From Aquibaculum sediminis (GTDB lineage Bacteria > Pseudomonadota > Alphaproteobacteria > Kiloniellales > DSM-21159): 64,000 nt of DNA. The stretch is from the NCBI RefSeq assembly GCF_040712085.1, contig NZ_JBFCVK010000001.1, positions 496,001 through 560,000 on the forward strand, given 5' to 3'. Of the stretch, positions 26,878 through 34,960 are shown one piece after another. How positions within the stretch are numbered: the first letter of the stretch is position 1; every line of letters begins with the position of its first letter. The position numbers and the translations under genes were made by a program. The notes beneath the pieces were generated by a model. That model was not told where the DNA came from. It saw nothing but the letters and a program-made list of their open reading frames with translations, and made no database searches.

Positions 26878-27981
26878 CTACTCGAGTGGCGCGGGATCGT
26901 CGCTCTTGCTGCGCAAGAAGGCGATCATGGCTGCCCGGTCGGCCGCATCGCGCAGGCCTGGGAAGACCATTCGGGTTCCCGGCATCCAATCGCGCGGGGC
27001 TTCCAGGAAGGCATCCAGGTTCTCATAGGTCCAGGTGACACCCTCCGCACCCATCTCCCGGGCGGCGTCCGAGTAGTTGAAACCGTCGAGGTGGGCCACC
27101 GAGGCGCCGACGATCTCCCAGAGATTGGGACCGACGCGGTTCGGACCACCCTCGTCCGCCGTGTGGCAGGCCGCACAACGACGGAACAGGCTCTCGCCGT
27201 CGGCCGGGTCGGCATCGCCGATCGCCGCCAGCAGCTCGCCGTCACCCTCGACTGCCGTTTCCTCGGCGCCGGCGGCAGCCTCTTCGCCCTCGGCCTCCTC
27301 GGGCGCGGCCTCTTCAGTGGCGGCTTCGGTGCCTTCTTCCTCGCTTGAGGCCTGCTCCTCGCCTTCAGCCTCGGCCTGGCCTTCGCCTTCGGCCTCAGCA
27401 GGCTCGGCTTCCTCTTCGCCGACCACTTCCTGGATCTCTTCCTCAGTGGGCAGCGCCGCCGGATCGTCGGACAGGCTGCGCAGATAAGCGATCAGGTTGG
27501 CGCGATCCTCAACATCGCGCATGCCACCATAACTCATGCGCGTGCCCGGAATGGTCTCTCGGGGGTTCTCGATGAAGGCGTTCAGCGCCTCGTAGGTCCA
27601 GGGCTCATCGCTCAAGGACGCCATGGCGTCTGAATAGTTGAAGCCCTCCGCATGCGCATGCGAGGCGCCCACGATGTCCCAGAGGTTCGGGCCAACGCGA
27701 TGCGCCCCGCCCTCGTCGACTGTGTGGCAGGCGGCGCAGGCCCGGAAGGCCGCTTCGCCGGCTTCGACGTCAGCATCCGCAAGCAGCGGCAGCACGGGCT
27801 CGAGACCCGGCTCCTCCGCTTCCGCGGGCGCCGCTCCTCCGGCGTCGCTGACTTCGATAGGATAGGCATTCTCTTCAAGCGAAGCCGGGTGAACCAGCAG
27901 CTTGGCAATGAAGCCGGTGGACATTGCAACCACGCCGGCAGTGAGAACCGCCGCGGCCATCTTGTTCAGCTCGAGGGACAT
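26878..27981 (-). CDS. Membrane-anchored diheme cytochrome c with two CycM-like domains
   Basis: A 367-residue protein: N-terminal uncleaved anchor (AAAVLTAGVVAMSTGFIAKL), cytochrome c domain 1 at about 71-178, an acidic Glu/Ala linker at about 179-250, and domain 2 at about 251-367. Heme motifs are CAACH at 82-86 and 269-273 (C-A-A-C-H in both); axial Met ligands are likely Met149 and Met338 in PGTRM. The two domains share RVGPNLW, GFNYSDA and PGTRM, so they arose by duplication. Single-domain relatives (CycM) pass electrons from the bc1 complex to cytochrome oxidase. It is divergent from kdsB. Confidence 0.92.
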   Translation of the reverse strand: MSLELNKMAAAVLTAGVVAMSTGFIAKLLVHPASLEENAYPIEVSDAGGAAPAEAEEPGLEPVLPLLADADVEAGEAAFRACAACHTVDEGGAHRVGPNLWDIVGASHAHAEGFNYSDAMASLSDEPWTYEALNAFIENPRETIPGTRMSYGGMRDVEDRANLIAYLRSLSDDPAALPTEEEIQEVVGEEEAEPAEAEGEGQAEAEGEEQASSEEEGTEAATEEAAPEEAEGEEAAAGAEETAVEGDGELLAAIGDADPADGESLFRRCAACHTADEGGPNRVGPNLWEIVGASVAHLDGFNYSDAAREMGAEGVTWTYENLDAFLEAPRDWMPGTRMVFPGLRDAADRAAMIAFLRSKSDDPAPLE

Positions 27982-28142
27982 CGCGCTCCGCTACCCTTTC
28001 GATGCGACCTGCGTCTGGGCGTGCCTGACCCGCGCATGAAGGAAAGCAAGGCTGCATCGACCCCTGCCGAAATGCCATACCCCCACAGGCGCTTGCCGAC
28101 GGCACCGGCCGATGCTTTAACCGCTCAAGCCCCGACCCGCAA

Positions 28143-28907
28143 GTGGAAGCCACAGCTTTGTCCGATCCCATCGTACTGATTCCCGCCCGTTTGGCCTCGA
28201 CGCGGCTGCCGAACAAGCCGCTGGCCGACATTCACGGCAAACCCATGATCGTCCATGTCCTCGACCGGGCACGCGAAGCAGCGGTCGGCCCGGTGGTGGT
28301 CGCGGCTGCAGAAGCCGAGGTGGTGGAGGCTGTGGAGGCTGCAGGCGGCCGGGCGGTCCTGACCGACCCCGACCTGCCGTCGGGTTCGGACCGCATCCAC
28401 CAGGCGCTGCTGCGGATCGATCCGCAGGCGCGACATGATCTGATCGTCAATCTCCAGGGCGACCTGCCCACGCTGGACCCGGAGTTGATCCGCGCCGTAC
28501 TCAGCCCGCTGGCCGATCCGGCCGTCGATATCGGCACCCTGGCCGTGGAGATCGAGGACGCGCAGGAAAGGGACAATCCCAACGTGGTGAAGCCGGTCTG
28601 CGCCTTCGCTGAGAAGGCATCGATTGCCCGAGCGCTCTACTTCACCCGCTGCAGCGCACCCTGGGATGGGGGCGATCGGCAGAAGCCGCTCTATCACCAC
28701 ATCGGCATCTATGCCTATCGACGCGCCGCCTTGGACCGTTTCGTAGCCCTGCCGCCCAGCCCCTTGGAACTGCGGGAGAAACTGGAGCAGCTGCGCGCTC
28801 TAGAAGCCGGCATGCGCGTGGATGTGGCGCGCGTTGACACCCTTCCGCTGGGTGTCGATACTCCCGCTGACCTTGAGAGGGCCCGCTCGCTTCTCGCGCC
28901 TCGCTGA
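28143..28907 (+). CDS. kdsB: 3-deoxy-manno-octulosonate cytidylyltransferase
   Basis: A 254-residue CMP-Kdo synthetase, which activates Kdo for lipopolysaccharide. It shows IPARLASTRLPNKPLADIHG near residue 12, TDPDLPSGSDRI near 73, LIVNLQGDLPTLDPELI near 100 and YHHIGIYAYRRAAL near 180, all family marks. The GTG at 28143 is used; TTG at 28158 (MSDPIVLIPAR) is equally possible. The presence of KdsB shows an LPS outer membrane. pheA follows by 34 bases, and the cytochrome c gene is divergent. Confidence 0.96.
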   Translation: MEATALSDPIVLIPARLASTRLPNKPLADIHGKPMIVHVLDRAREAAVGPVVVAAAEAEVVEAVEAAGGRAVLTDPDLPSGSDRIHQALLRIDPQARHDLIVNLQGDLPTLDPELIRAVLSPLADPAVDIGTLAVEIEDAQERDNPNVVKPVCAFAEKASIARALYFTRCSAPWDGGDRQKPLYHHIGIYAYRRAALDRFVALPPSPLELREKLEQLRALEAGMRVDVARVDTLPLGVDTPADLERARSLLAPR

Positions 28908-28941
28908 GTCGCTCCCGCTGTTCCGAGAACCGGTGAATTCC

Positions 28942-29799
28942 ATGGCCGAAACCTCTACCGCCATTGCCTTTCAGGGCACGCACGGCGCCTATTCAGACAT
29001 GGCCTGCCGGGCGGTCTTTCCCGAGCGAACCACCCTGCCCTGCGCCACCTTCGAGGAAGCCTTCGCCGCCGTGCGCGAAGGCGCGGCGGAACTGGCGATG
29101 ATTCCCATCGAGAATTCCAGCGCCGGGCGGGTCGCCGACATCCATCACCTGCTGCCCGACTCGGGCCTGCACTTCATCGGCGAACATTTCCAGAAGGTGG
29201 AGCACCAGTTGCTGGCGCCCCCGGGGGCGACTCTGGAAGGGCTGGCGGAAGTTCACAGCCATGAGCAAGCCCTGTCCCAGTGCCGCAAGTTTCTGCGCGA
29301 GCACGGCCTGCGGCCGGTGGTGCATGCCGATACGGCCGGCGCAGCCAAGGAGGTGTCGGAGCGCGGGGATCCGCGCATCGGTGCAGTTGCGTCCGCCCTG
29401 GCCGGGCGCGAATACGGTCTGCAAACCCTGCTGCCCGACGTGCAGGACCAGCGGCACAACACGACCCGCTTCATCGTAATGGCACGGGAGCCGCTGGATA
29501 TCGGCCCCGAGAACGGGCCGGTGATCACCTCACTGGTGTTCCGCGTGCGCTCCGTGCCGGCCGCGCTCTACAAGGCCATGGGCGGCTTCGCCACCAACGG
29601 CGTCAACATCACGAAGCTGGAAAGCTACATGATCGACGACCGCTTCACGGTGGCGCAGTTTTATGCGGACGTCGAAGGACATCCCGAACAGCGCCTGGTG
29701 CGCCTGGCCCTGGAAGAACTGGGATTCTTCAGCCGCGAGGTCCGCATCCTCGGCGTCTACCCCGCCGCCCCCTTCCGCCGCGGTGGCCATTCCATCTGA
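28942..29799 (+). CDS. pheA: Prephenate dehydratase
   Basis: A 285-residue monofunctional prephenate dehydratase, which makes phenylpyruvate for phenylalanine. The catalytic domain (1-180) holds AFQGTHGAYSDMACRAVFP, AMIPIENSSAGRVADIHHLL and the TRF motif in HNTTRFIVM. An ACT domain follows at about 195-275 with the Phe-binding mark KLESYMIDD. The start MAETSTAIAFQG is chosen because the upstream frame overlaps kdsB. No chorismate mutase domain is fused. Confidence 0.96.
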   Translation: MAETSTAIAFQGTHGAYSDMACRAVFPERTTLPCATFEEAFAAVREGAAELAMIPIENSSAGRVADIHHLLPDSGLHFIGEHFQKVEHQLLAPPGATLEGLAEVHSHEQALSQCRKFLREHGLRPVVHADTAGAAKEVSERGDPRIGAVASALAGREYGLQTLLPDVQDQRHNTTRFIVMAREPLDIGPENGPVITSLVFRVRSVPAALYKAMGGFATNGVNITKLESYMIDDRFTVAQFYADVEGHPEQRLVRLALEELGFFSREVRILGVYPAAPFRRGGHSI

Positions 29800-29823
29800 C
29801 AAGGGCAGGTCCCTGCCTGTCGG

Positions 29824-30459
29824 CTAGATCACCCAGTCGCCGACACTTACCAGCCCAACGACCACCGCAACGAAGATCGCAACGGCCACTGTGCCGATTG
29901 CCAAGCCGACGAATACGACCAGGCCATCGTGCTGCAGCAGGCCCAGCGCAATCAGCAGCAGGGCCCAGCCTGGCACCCAGCCGGTGAAGGGCAGCGGCGC
30001 CACCGAGACCAGCGCAATGGCAATGCAGGCCAGCCCGAGCAGCCGGCCACCATCCCTGGCCCAGATGTTTGCGTAGCGCGGACGGATCAGGCGCTCCACC
30101 CGGCGCAGCGGCGGCACCACCTTCTCGCAGATCTGTTCCAAGCGCTCGCGCCCTACGGGCTTGTCCAGCAGCCAGTTCGGGAGCCAGAGACTCTGCTGTC
30201 CCAGCATGATCTGGACGGCGACTGCCAGGATGGGCAGTGCCAGGAGATTGGATATGAGTAGGGGTATGGGCAGTACCTGGGGAACCGTGAGCAGCAGCAA
30301 GGCCGAAGCCATGCTCCGGTCCCCCAGGGCATCGAGCAATTGGCGCAAGTGAATGGCCCCCGTCGGCAGGGTCCGTGGCAGGCCCTCCAGCAGGTCGGCT
30401 ATGGAGCGGTTGTTTCGGCGCGGTGCGGGGACAGTCACGAAGAAGGCAAGCCCAGACAA
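29824..30459 (-). CDS. ExoD family membrane protein (second copy)
   Basis: About 211 residues, related to the ExoD protein at 15111-15701: LLLLTVPQVLPIPLLISN, LGQQSLWLPNWLLDKPVG and a C-terminal set of hydrophobic helices (GWVPGWALLLIALGLLQHDG). The start is uncertain; TTG at 30459 has GGGA before it, and GTG at 30438 is the other choice. It is divergent from mtaB and tail to tail with pheA. Similarity to the first copy is low outside these marks, so they are old paralogues. Confidence 0.83.
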   Translation of the reverse strand: MSGLAFFVTVPAPRRNNRSIADLLEGLPRTLPTGAIHLRQLLDALGDRSMASALLLLTVPQVLPIPLLISNLLALPILAVAVQIMLGQQSLWLPNWLLDKPVGRERLEQICEKVVPPLRRVERLIRPRYANIWARDGGRLLGLACIAIALVSVAPLPFTGWVPGWALLLIALGLLQHDGLVVFVGLAIGTVAVAIFVAVVVGLVSVGDWVI

Positions 30460-30554
30460 TGGTTTCCCTGCTGCGCAGAGACTGCGCAGCCGCCATGCGC
30501 GCCTGGCCCGGGGCGGCCATGGACAGCGCTCGCTTTGCTTCCTATAACCGCCGA

Positions 30555-31844
30555 ATGCGCTCAACCCTAGCAGAACCTTCCAGCGATCCGACGGACAGTG
30601 CCCTGGAGGTCGTCACCTTTGGCTGTCGGCTCAATGCCTATGAGTCCGAGGTGATGCGCCGGCATGCCCAGGCGGCCGGACTGGAACGCGCGGTGATTCT
30701 CAATTCCTGCGCCGTGACAGCCGAGGCCGAGCGGCAGTTCCGCCAGGCCGTGCGCAAGGCCAGGCGCGCGCATCCCGATGCCATGATCATCGTCACCGGC
30801 TGTGCCGTGCAGATCGATCCCGATCGTTACGCCGCCATGCCGGAAGTCGACCGCGTTCTGGGCAATCTCGAAAAGCTCGAGGCAGGCTCCTTCGACCCTC
30901 ATGGCGTTCCGCGCGTCGTCGTGGCCGACATCATGGAAGCCCGGGAGACGGCGGGACACCTGATCGAGGGCTTCGCGGAGAAGACCCGCGCCTTCATCGA
31001 GGTGCAACAGGGCTGCGATCATCGCTGCACCTTCTGCATCATCCCCTACGGACGCGGCCCCAGCCGCTCGGTCCCCATGGGTGAGATCGTCGAACAGGTG
31101 CGGCGCCTCGTTGCCGCCGGCGTGCGCGAGGTGGTGGTGACCGGTGTGGACGTCACCTCCTACGGCGGCGACCTGCCGGGGCAACCGAGCCTGGGGCAGA
31201 TGCTGCGCCGCCTGCTGGCTTCCGTGCCGGAGTTGCCGCGCCTGCGCCTCTCCTCGCTCGATCCGGTGGAGATCGACGAGGACCTCTATCGCCTGTTGGC
31301 CGAGGAGCCGCGGCTCATGCCGCACCTGCACCTTTCGGCCCAGGCCGGCGATGACCTCATTCTCAAACGCATGAAGCGCCGGCATCTGCGCCGCGATCTT
31401 CTGGCCGTCACCGAGAAGGTACGCCGCCTGCGCCCCGACGTGGTCTTCGGCGCCGATCTCATCGCCGGCTTCCCGACCGAGGACGAAAGCATGTTCCGCA
31501 ACAGCCTGAACCTGGTGGAGGATGCGGGCCTGACATGGCTGCATGTCTTCCCCTATTCCGAACGCCCGGGCACCCCGGCCGCGCGCATGCCCGCCGTGCC
31601 GAAGCCCGAACGCAAGGAGCGCGCCGCCCGTCTGCGCGCCGCCGGAGACGCGGCCGTCGACCGCTTTCTGGAAAGCCGGGTGGGGAGTCACGCAGAGGTC
31701 CTGATCGAACAGCCCGGCCTGGGCCGCTGCAGCCATTTCGCGCCCGTCTCCCTGGAAGGGCCGGTGGGCGAAATCGTAACGGCGCGAATCACCTCGCGCA
31801 CAGGCAGCCAGTTGCAGGCACAGGCATTGGAGTCGGCAGCATGA
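30555..31844 (+). CDS. mtaB: tRNA t6A37 methylthiotransferase
   Basis: A 429-residue radical SAM enzyme that adds a methylthio group to t6A at position 37 of ANN-decoding tRNAs. The N-terminal MTTase domain has TFGCRLNAYESEVM, LNSCAVTAEAERQ and VTGCAVQ, each with an Fe-S cysteine. The radical SAM motif is GCDHRCTFCIIPYGRG near residue 155. A TRAM-like domain ends the protein. The ATG at 30555 fits the family; the open frame upstream does not. It overlaps ftsY by four bases (ATGA). Confidence 0.95.
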   Translation: MRSTLAEPSSDPTDSALEVVTFGCRLNAYESEVMRRHAQAAGLERAVILNSCAVTAEAERQFRQAVRKARRAHPDAMIIVTGCAVQIDPDRYAAMPEVDRVLGNLEKLEAGSFDPHGVPRVVVADIMEARETAGHLIEGFAEKTRAFIEVQQGCDHRCTFCIIPYGRGPSRSVPMGEIVEQVRRLVAAGVREVVVTGVDVTSYGGDLPGQPSLGQMLRRLLASVPELPRLRLSSLDPVEIDEDLYRLLAEEPRLMPHLHLSAQAGDDLILKRMKRRHLRRDLLAVTEKVRRLRPDVVFGADLIAGFPTEDESMFRNSLNLVEDAGLTWLHVFPYSERPGTPAARMPAVPKPERKERAARLRAAGDAAVDRFLESRVGSHAEVLIEQPGLGRCSHFAPVSLEGPVGEIVTARITSRTGSQLQAQALESAA

Positions 31845-32761
31845 GCGGTTGGTTTTCGCGCCTCAAGGAAGGCCTTTCCCGCTCCTCCTCCCGACTCGGC
31901 GAAGGCATCACCGGCATCTTCACCAAGCGCAAGCTCGACGACGCGGCGCTGGAGGAACTGGAAGAACTGCTGATCGCCGCCGACCTCGGTGTGGCGCCGG
32001 CGGCCAAGCTGACGAGCCAACTCGCCCGCACCCGCTTCGGCAAGGATGTAAGCCCGGAAGAGATCCGCGGCGCCCTGGCCGAGGAAGCGGCCAAGATGCT
32101 GGAGCCGGTGGCACACCCGCTGGAGCCCGATCCGGCCCGCAAGCCGCATGTGGTCCTGGTGGTGGGCGTCAACGGCACCGGCAAGACGACCACCATCGGC
32201 AAGCTCGCCAAGTTCTACCGCGAGCAGGGCTTGAGCGTGGTGTTGGCCGCCGGGGACACCTTCCGCGCCGCGGCCATCGAGCAGCTGCAGATCTGGGGCG
32301 AGCGGACCGGTTGCCCGGTTGTCTCCGGCAAGCAGGGCGCCGACGCCGCGGGCTTGGCCTACGATGCACTGCAGAGGGCGCAGAGCGAGCGGGCGGACCT
32401 GCTGCTGATCGATACAGCCGGCCGCCTGCACAACAAGGAAAACCTGATGGCCGAGCTGCAGAAGATCATTCGCGTGATCCGCAAGCTCGACCCCGAAGCG
32501 CCGCACGATGTGCTCCTGACCCTGGACGCCACCACCGGCCAGAACGCGCTCCAGCAGGTGTCCACCTTCAAGGACCTGGTGCATGTCAGCGGTCTGGTGG
32601 TGACCAAGCTCGACGGCTCCGCCCGTGGAGGCGTACTTGTCGCCCTCGCCGAGAAGTTCGGCCTGCCGGTGCATGCCGTGGGCGTGGGCGAAGGCGCCGA
32701 CGACCTGCGACCTTTCGAAGCCAAGGCCTTTGCCCGCGGCTTGATGGGCCTGGACAGCTAG
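31841..32761 (+). CDS. ftsY: Signal recognition particle receptor FtsY
   Basis: A 306-residue SRP-type GTPase, the membrane-bound receptor that takes SRP-ribosome complexes to the SecYEG channel. Seen: the N domain (about 1-95), G1 GVNGTGKTTTIGKLA, G2 region AAGDTFRAAAIEQL, G3 LLIDTAGRLHN, G4 VVTKLDGSARGG and the closing GVGEGADDLRPFEAKAFARG. It lacks the long acidic A domain of E. coli FtsY, which is normal in this class. It overlaps mtaB by ATGA; an EamA transporter follows by three bases. Confidence 0.97.
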   Translation: MSGWFSRLKEGLSRSSSRLGEGITGIFTKRKLDDAALEELEELLIAADLGVAPAAKLTSQLARTRFGKDVSPEEIRGALAEEAAKMLEPVAHPLEPDPARKPHVVLVVGVNGTGKTTTIGKLAKFYREQGLSVVLAAGDTFRAAAIEQLQIWGERTGCPVVSGKQGADAAGLAYDALQRAQSERADLLLIDTAGRLHNKENLMAELQKIIRVIRKLDPEAPHDVLLTLDATTGQNALQQVSTFKDLVHVSGLVVTKLDGSARGGVLVALAEKFGLPVHAVGVGEGADDLRPFEAKAFARGLMGLDS

Positions 32762-32764
32762 GCC

Positions 32765-33631
32765 ATGCCGGATCTGGGGGCGATGAGCCCTACGTGGGTT
32801 CTGCCCCTGGTGTTGCTGGCTGCGGCGCTGCACGCGACCTGGAACGCGCTGGTCAAGGCCGGCGGCGACCGCCTGGCGGTGCAGGCATTGGTGATGCTGG
32901 CACCTGGTCTCGTGGCGGCGCCCTTCCTGCTGTTCCTGCCTCTTCCGGCCGCAGCCGCCCTGCCCTTTCTCGTCGCGTCCGTCATCATCCACATCGCCTA
33001 CAACGGCCTGCTGGCTGCGGCCTACCAACAGGGAGACCTCTCTCAGGTTTATCCCATCGCCCGCGGCTCCGCGCCGCTGCTGGTGGCGTTGGGCGGCTGG
33101 CTGCTGGCGGGCGAAACCAAGACCCCGGCGGAGATGGCCGCCATCGCAATCGTCAGCCTTGGCATTCTCGGGCTCTCATTGCGGCGCGGACCGCGCCGAG
33201 CCGGTGAGTTGCGCTCCGTCGTCCTGGCGCTGCTCGTCGGCCTGTCGATCGCCAGCTATTCCCTGGCCGACGGCCTGGGCGCGCGCAACGCAGGCTCGAC
33301 GCTTAGCTACATCGCCTGGCTCTTCTTCCTCGAAGGCACGATCTTCATGGCCATCGTGGGCTACCTGCGGCGCGGGCGTCTCGTAAACAGCTTTCGCCCG
33401 ATTCTGCTGCCCGGAATCGGCGGCGGCCTGATGGCGGGCACCGCCTATGCAATCGTCATCTGGGCCATGACCGTGGCACCCATGGCTCACGTGGTGGCCT
33501 TGCGGGAGACTAGCGTGCTGATGGCCGCGGCAATTGGCGCCTTCATCCTCAAGGAAGGCTTCGGCGCCCACCGCATCACTGCTTCGGCCCTGGTGGTGAC
33601 CGGCGCTGTCCTGCTGCAGATCGTGCACTGA
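32765..33631 (+). CDS. EamA/DMT family transporter
   Basis: A 288-residue inner-membrane protein with about ten hydrophobic helices in two EamA halves. Marks are LHATWNALVKAGGDRLAVQA near residue 22 and YPIARGSAPLLVALGGWLLAG near 95 (cut to YPIARGSAPLLVALGGWLLA), with a second-half ALRETSVLMAAAIGAFILKE. It begins three bases after ftsY; MSPTWVLPL at 32783 is an alternative start. Substrate is unknown. Confidence 0.9.
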   Translation: MPDLGAMSPTWVLPLVLLAAALHATWNALVKAGGDRLAVQALVMLAPGLVAAPFLLFLPLPAAAALPFLVASVIIHIAYNGLLAAAYQQGDLSQVYPIARGSAPLLVALGGWLLAGETKTPAEMAAIAIVSLGILGLSLRRGPRRAGELRSVVLALLVGLSIASYSLADGLGARNAGSTLSYIAWLFFLEGTIFMAIVGYLRRGRLVNSFRPILLPGIGGGLMAGTAYAIVIWAMTVAPMAHVVALRETSVLMAAAIGAFILKEGFGAHRITASALVVTGAVLLQIVH

Positions 33632-33656
33632 CTCTCCAGATCGGGTCGTGCCGAAG

Positions 33657-34331
33657 TCAGGCGACCTCTTCCCCGGCCTCGCCGGCTGGATTCTCCCGCG
33701 TCGGCATGCGGCGGATGTGCGGCACCACGTCCTGGGCAAAGACCTGCAGCAGGCGCTGCAACTCCTCGATTGGCCGGGCGTGTTCGTCGACCCGAATGTC
33801 CCAGAGCGGATAGTCCTCGCTGTCGACCACATAGAGCGTCGCCGAGCGTTCCCCCTTGCGATCTCCGCCGCCGGCGTCGGCGCTGGCCAATGCCTGCACC
33901 AGGCGCTCGGGCAGCGGCTGCCCTTCCAGCGCCAGGTAGCGTTCGCGCGCACGCTCCAGCACCTCCGCCCCGGCAAGGCGATTGCCCTGCAGGCTGTAAC
34001 CTTCTCCGGTGATATGACCCGACCAGACCGGGCAGCCTTCGCCGGTGAAGGCCGCCACCCGCCCCTGCGCGTCGACCACGGCCACTTGGCGCAGGTCCAT
34101 GCGTGGATCGCGCGGCTTCAGGGCCTCAATGACGTCGAGAGCGGGCATGCCTCGCGCAAGCAGCGCCAGGCCGTCGATGCCGAGATAGGGATTGATCTGC
34201 GCCTGCGTCGCCACGGCGCCAACACCGGCCTGGGCATGGGTCAGCAATTTGCCCACGGCCGGCATGGCGGTCGCGGCGGCAATGCCGAACTGCCCGCTGC
34301 GCGGACAGCGGGCCACGATGGAGAAGGTCAA
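33657..34331 (-). CDS. DUF1028 family Ntn-hydrolase-like protein
   Basis: A 224-residue DUF1028 protein, thought to have an Ntn-hydrolase fold. It begins MTFSIVARCPRSGQFGIAAA, and holds GVGAVATQAQINPYLGIDGL near residue 37, GEGYSLQGNRLAGAEVLE near 108 and RPIEELQRLL near 185, all typical. The reaction is not known. It overlaps dinB by four bases (ATGA), so the two are made together. Confidence 0.92.
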   Translation of the reverse strand: MTFSIVARCPRSGQFGIAAATAMPAVGKLLTHAQAGVGAVATQAQINPYLGIDGLALLARGMPALDVIEALKPRDPRMDLRQVAVVDAQGRVAAFTGEGCPVWSGHITGEGYSLQGNRLAGAEVLERARERYLALEGQPLPERLVQALASADAGGGDRKGERSATLYVVDSEDYPLWDIRVDEHARPIEELQRLLQVFAQDVVPHIRRMPTRENPAGEAGEEVA

Positions 34332-34855
34332 GTGGCCGCTCCCGTGCCTGCCAGACCGAGGCCGGTCTCGCGCTGAAAGGTGATGAGATCAAGCCCCGGC
34401 GCATCGCCCGCCATCTGCGTAAGCAGGCAGTGAGCCTGGCCGCGGTGGTGGGTCTGATGATTGAAGAAGTGGGTCAGGGCCGGCGCCAGCGGCTGCTCGA
34501 TGTCCTCTGGTTTGGAGATCGTGCGGTAGCGAAAACTGCCGGCGAGCGCCGCGTCGTCCAGGCCGCCAACATAGTCTTCAATACGCCGGTCCTCCGCTTC
34601 ACGGGCCGCAGTGAGTTCAGGCAGGGACTCGAAAAGGATCGCATCCAGCTGTGTCGGCGCTTCGCCCGTGCCGGTAAATCGCTGCATCCAGATCCGGTCG
34701 GCCACCAGCAGATGATTGAGCGTGCCATGCAGCGATCCGAAAAAGGCCCCGGCGTTGCGGCGATAGGCTTCCTCCGGCACCGCGGCAGCGGCTGCGTAAA
34801 CGCGCCGATTGGCCCAGCTGTTGTAGCCAGCCAGTATGACAAACTGCTCCATCAT
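34328..34855 (-). CDS. DinB family putative metalloenzyme
   Basis: A 175-residue four-helix-bundle protein of the DinB/YfiT group. The likely metal ligands are His in LHGTLNHLLVADRIWMQR near residue 47 and the pair in NHQTHHRGQAHCLLTQ near 135. Such proteins include thiol S-transferases such as bacillithiol or mycothiol enzymes, but this one's substrate is unknown. It is divergent from groEL, with the FNR/FixK-type palindrome in between. Confidence 0.9.
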   Translation of the reverse strand: MMEQFVILAGYNSWANRRVYAAAAAVPEEAYRRNAGAFFGSLHGTLNHLLVADRIWMQRFTGTGEAPTQLDAILFESLPELTAAREAEDRRIEDYVGGLDDAALAGSFRYRTISKPEDIEQPLAPALTHFFNHQTHHRGQAHCLLTQMAGDAPGLDLITFQRETGLGLAGTGAAT

Positions 34856-34888
34856 CTCGCTCCTCTCCGTGTATGCGATCCGGCCTAG

Positions 34889-34906
34889 CCTTGACCCAGG
34901 TCAAGG
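34889..34906. promoter_or_regulatory. FNR/FixK-type palindrome before groEL
   Basis: CCTTGACC-CA-GGTCAAGG, two perfect 8-base arms around a 2-base centre. The core TTGAC-N4-GTCAA fits the TTGA-N6-TCAA form bound by FNR/FixK-type CRP-family regulators. Its centre is 63 bases before the groEL ATG; activation from -41.5 would put the transcript start near 34939 and leave a short leader. It could also act on the divergent dinB gene. Confidence 0.6.
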
Positions 34907-34960
34907 CCGCCGATTCCCGCTATGCAATACTCTCCATATTCCCAAGACAGGAGTCGCGTC

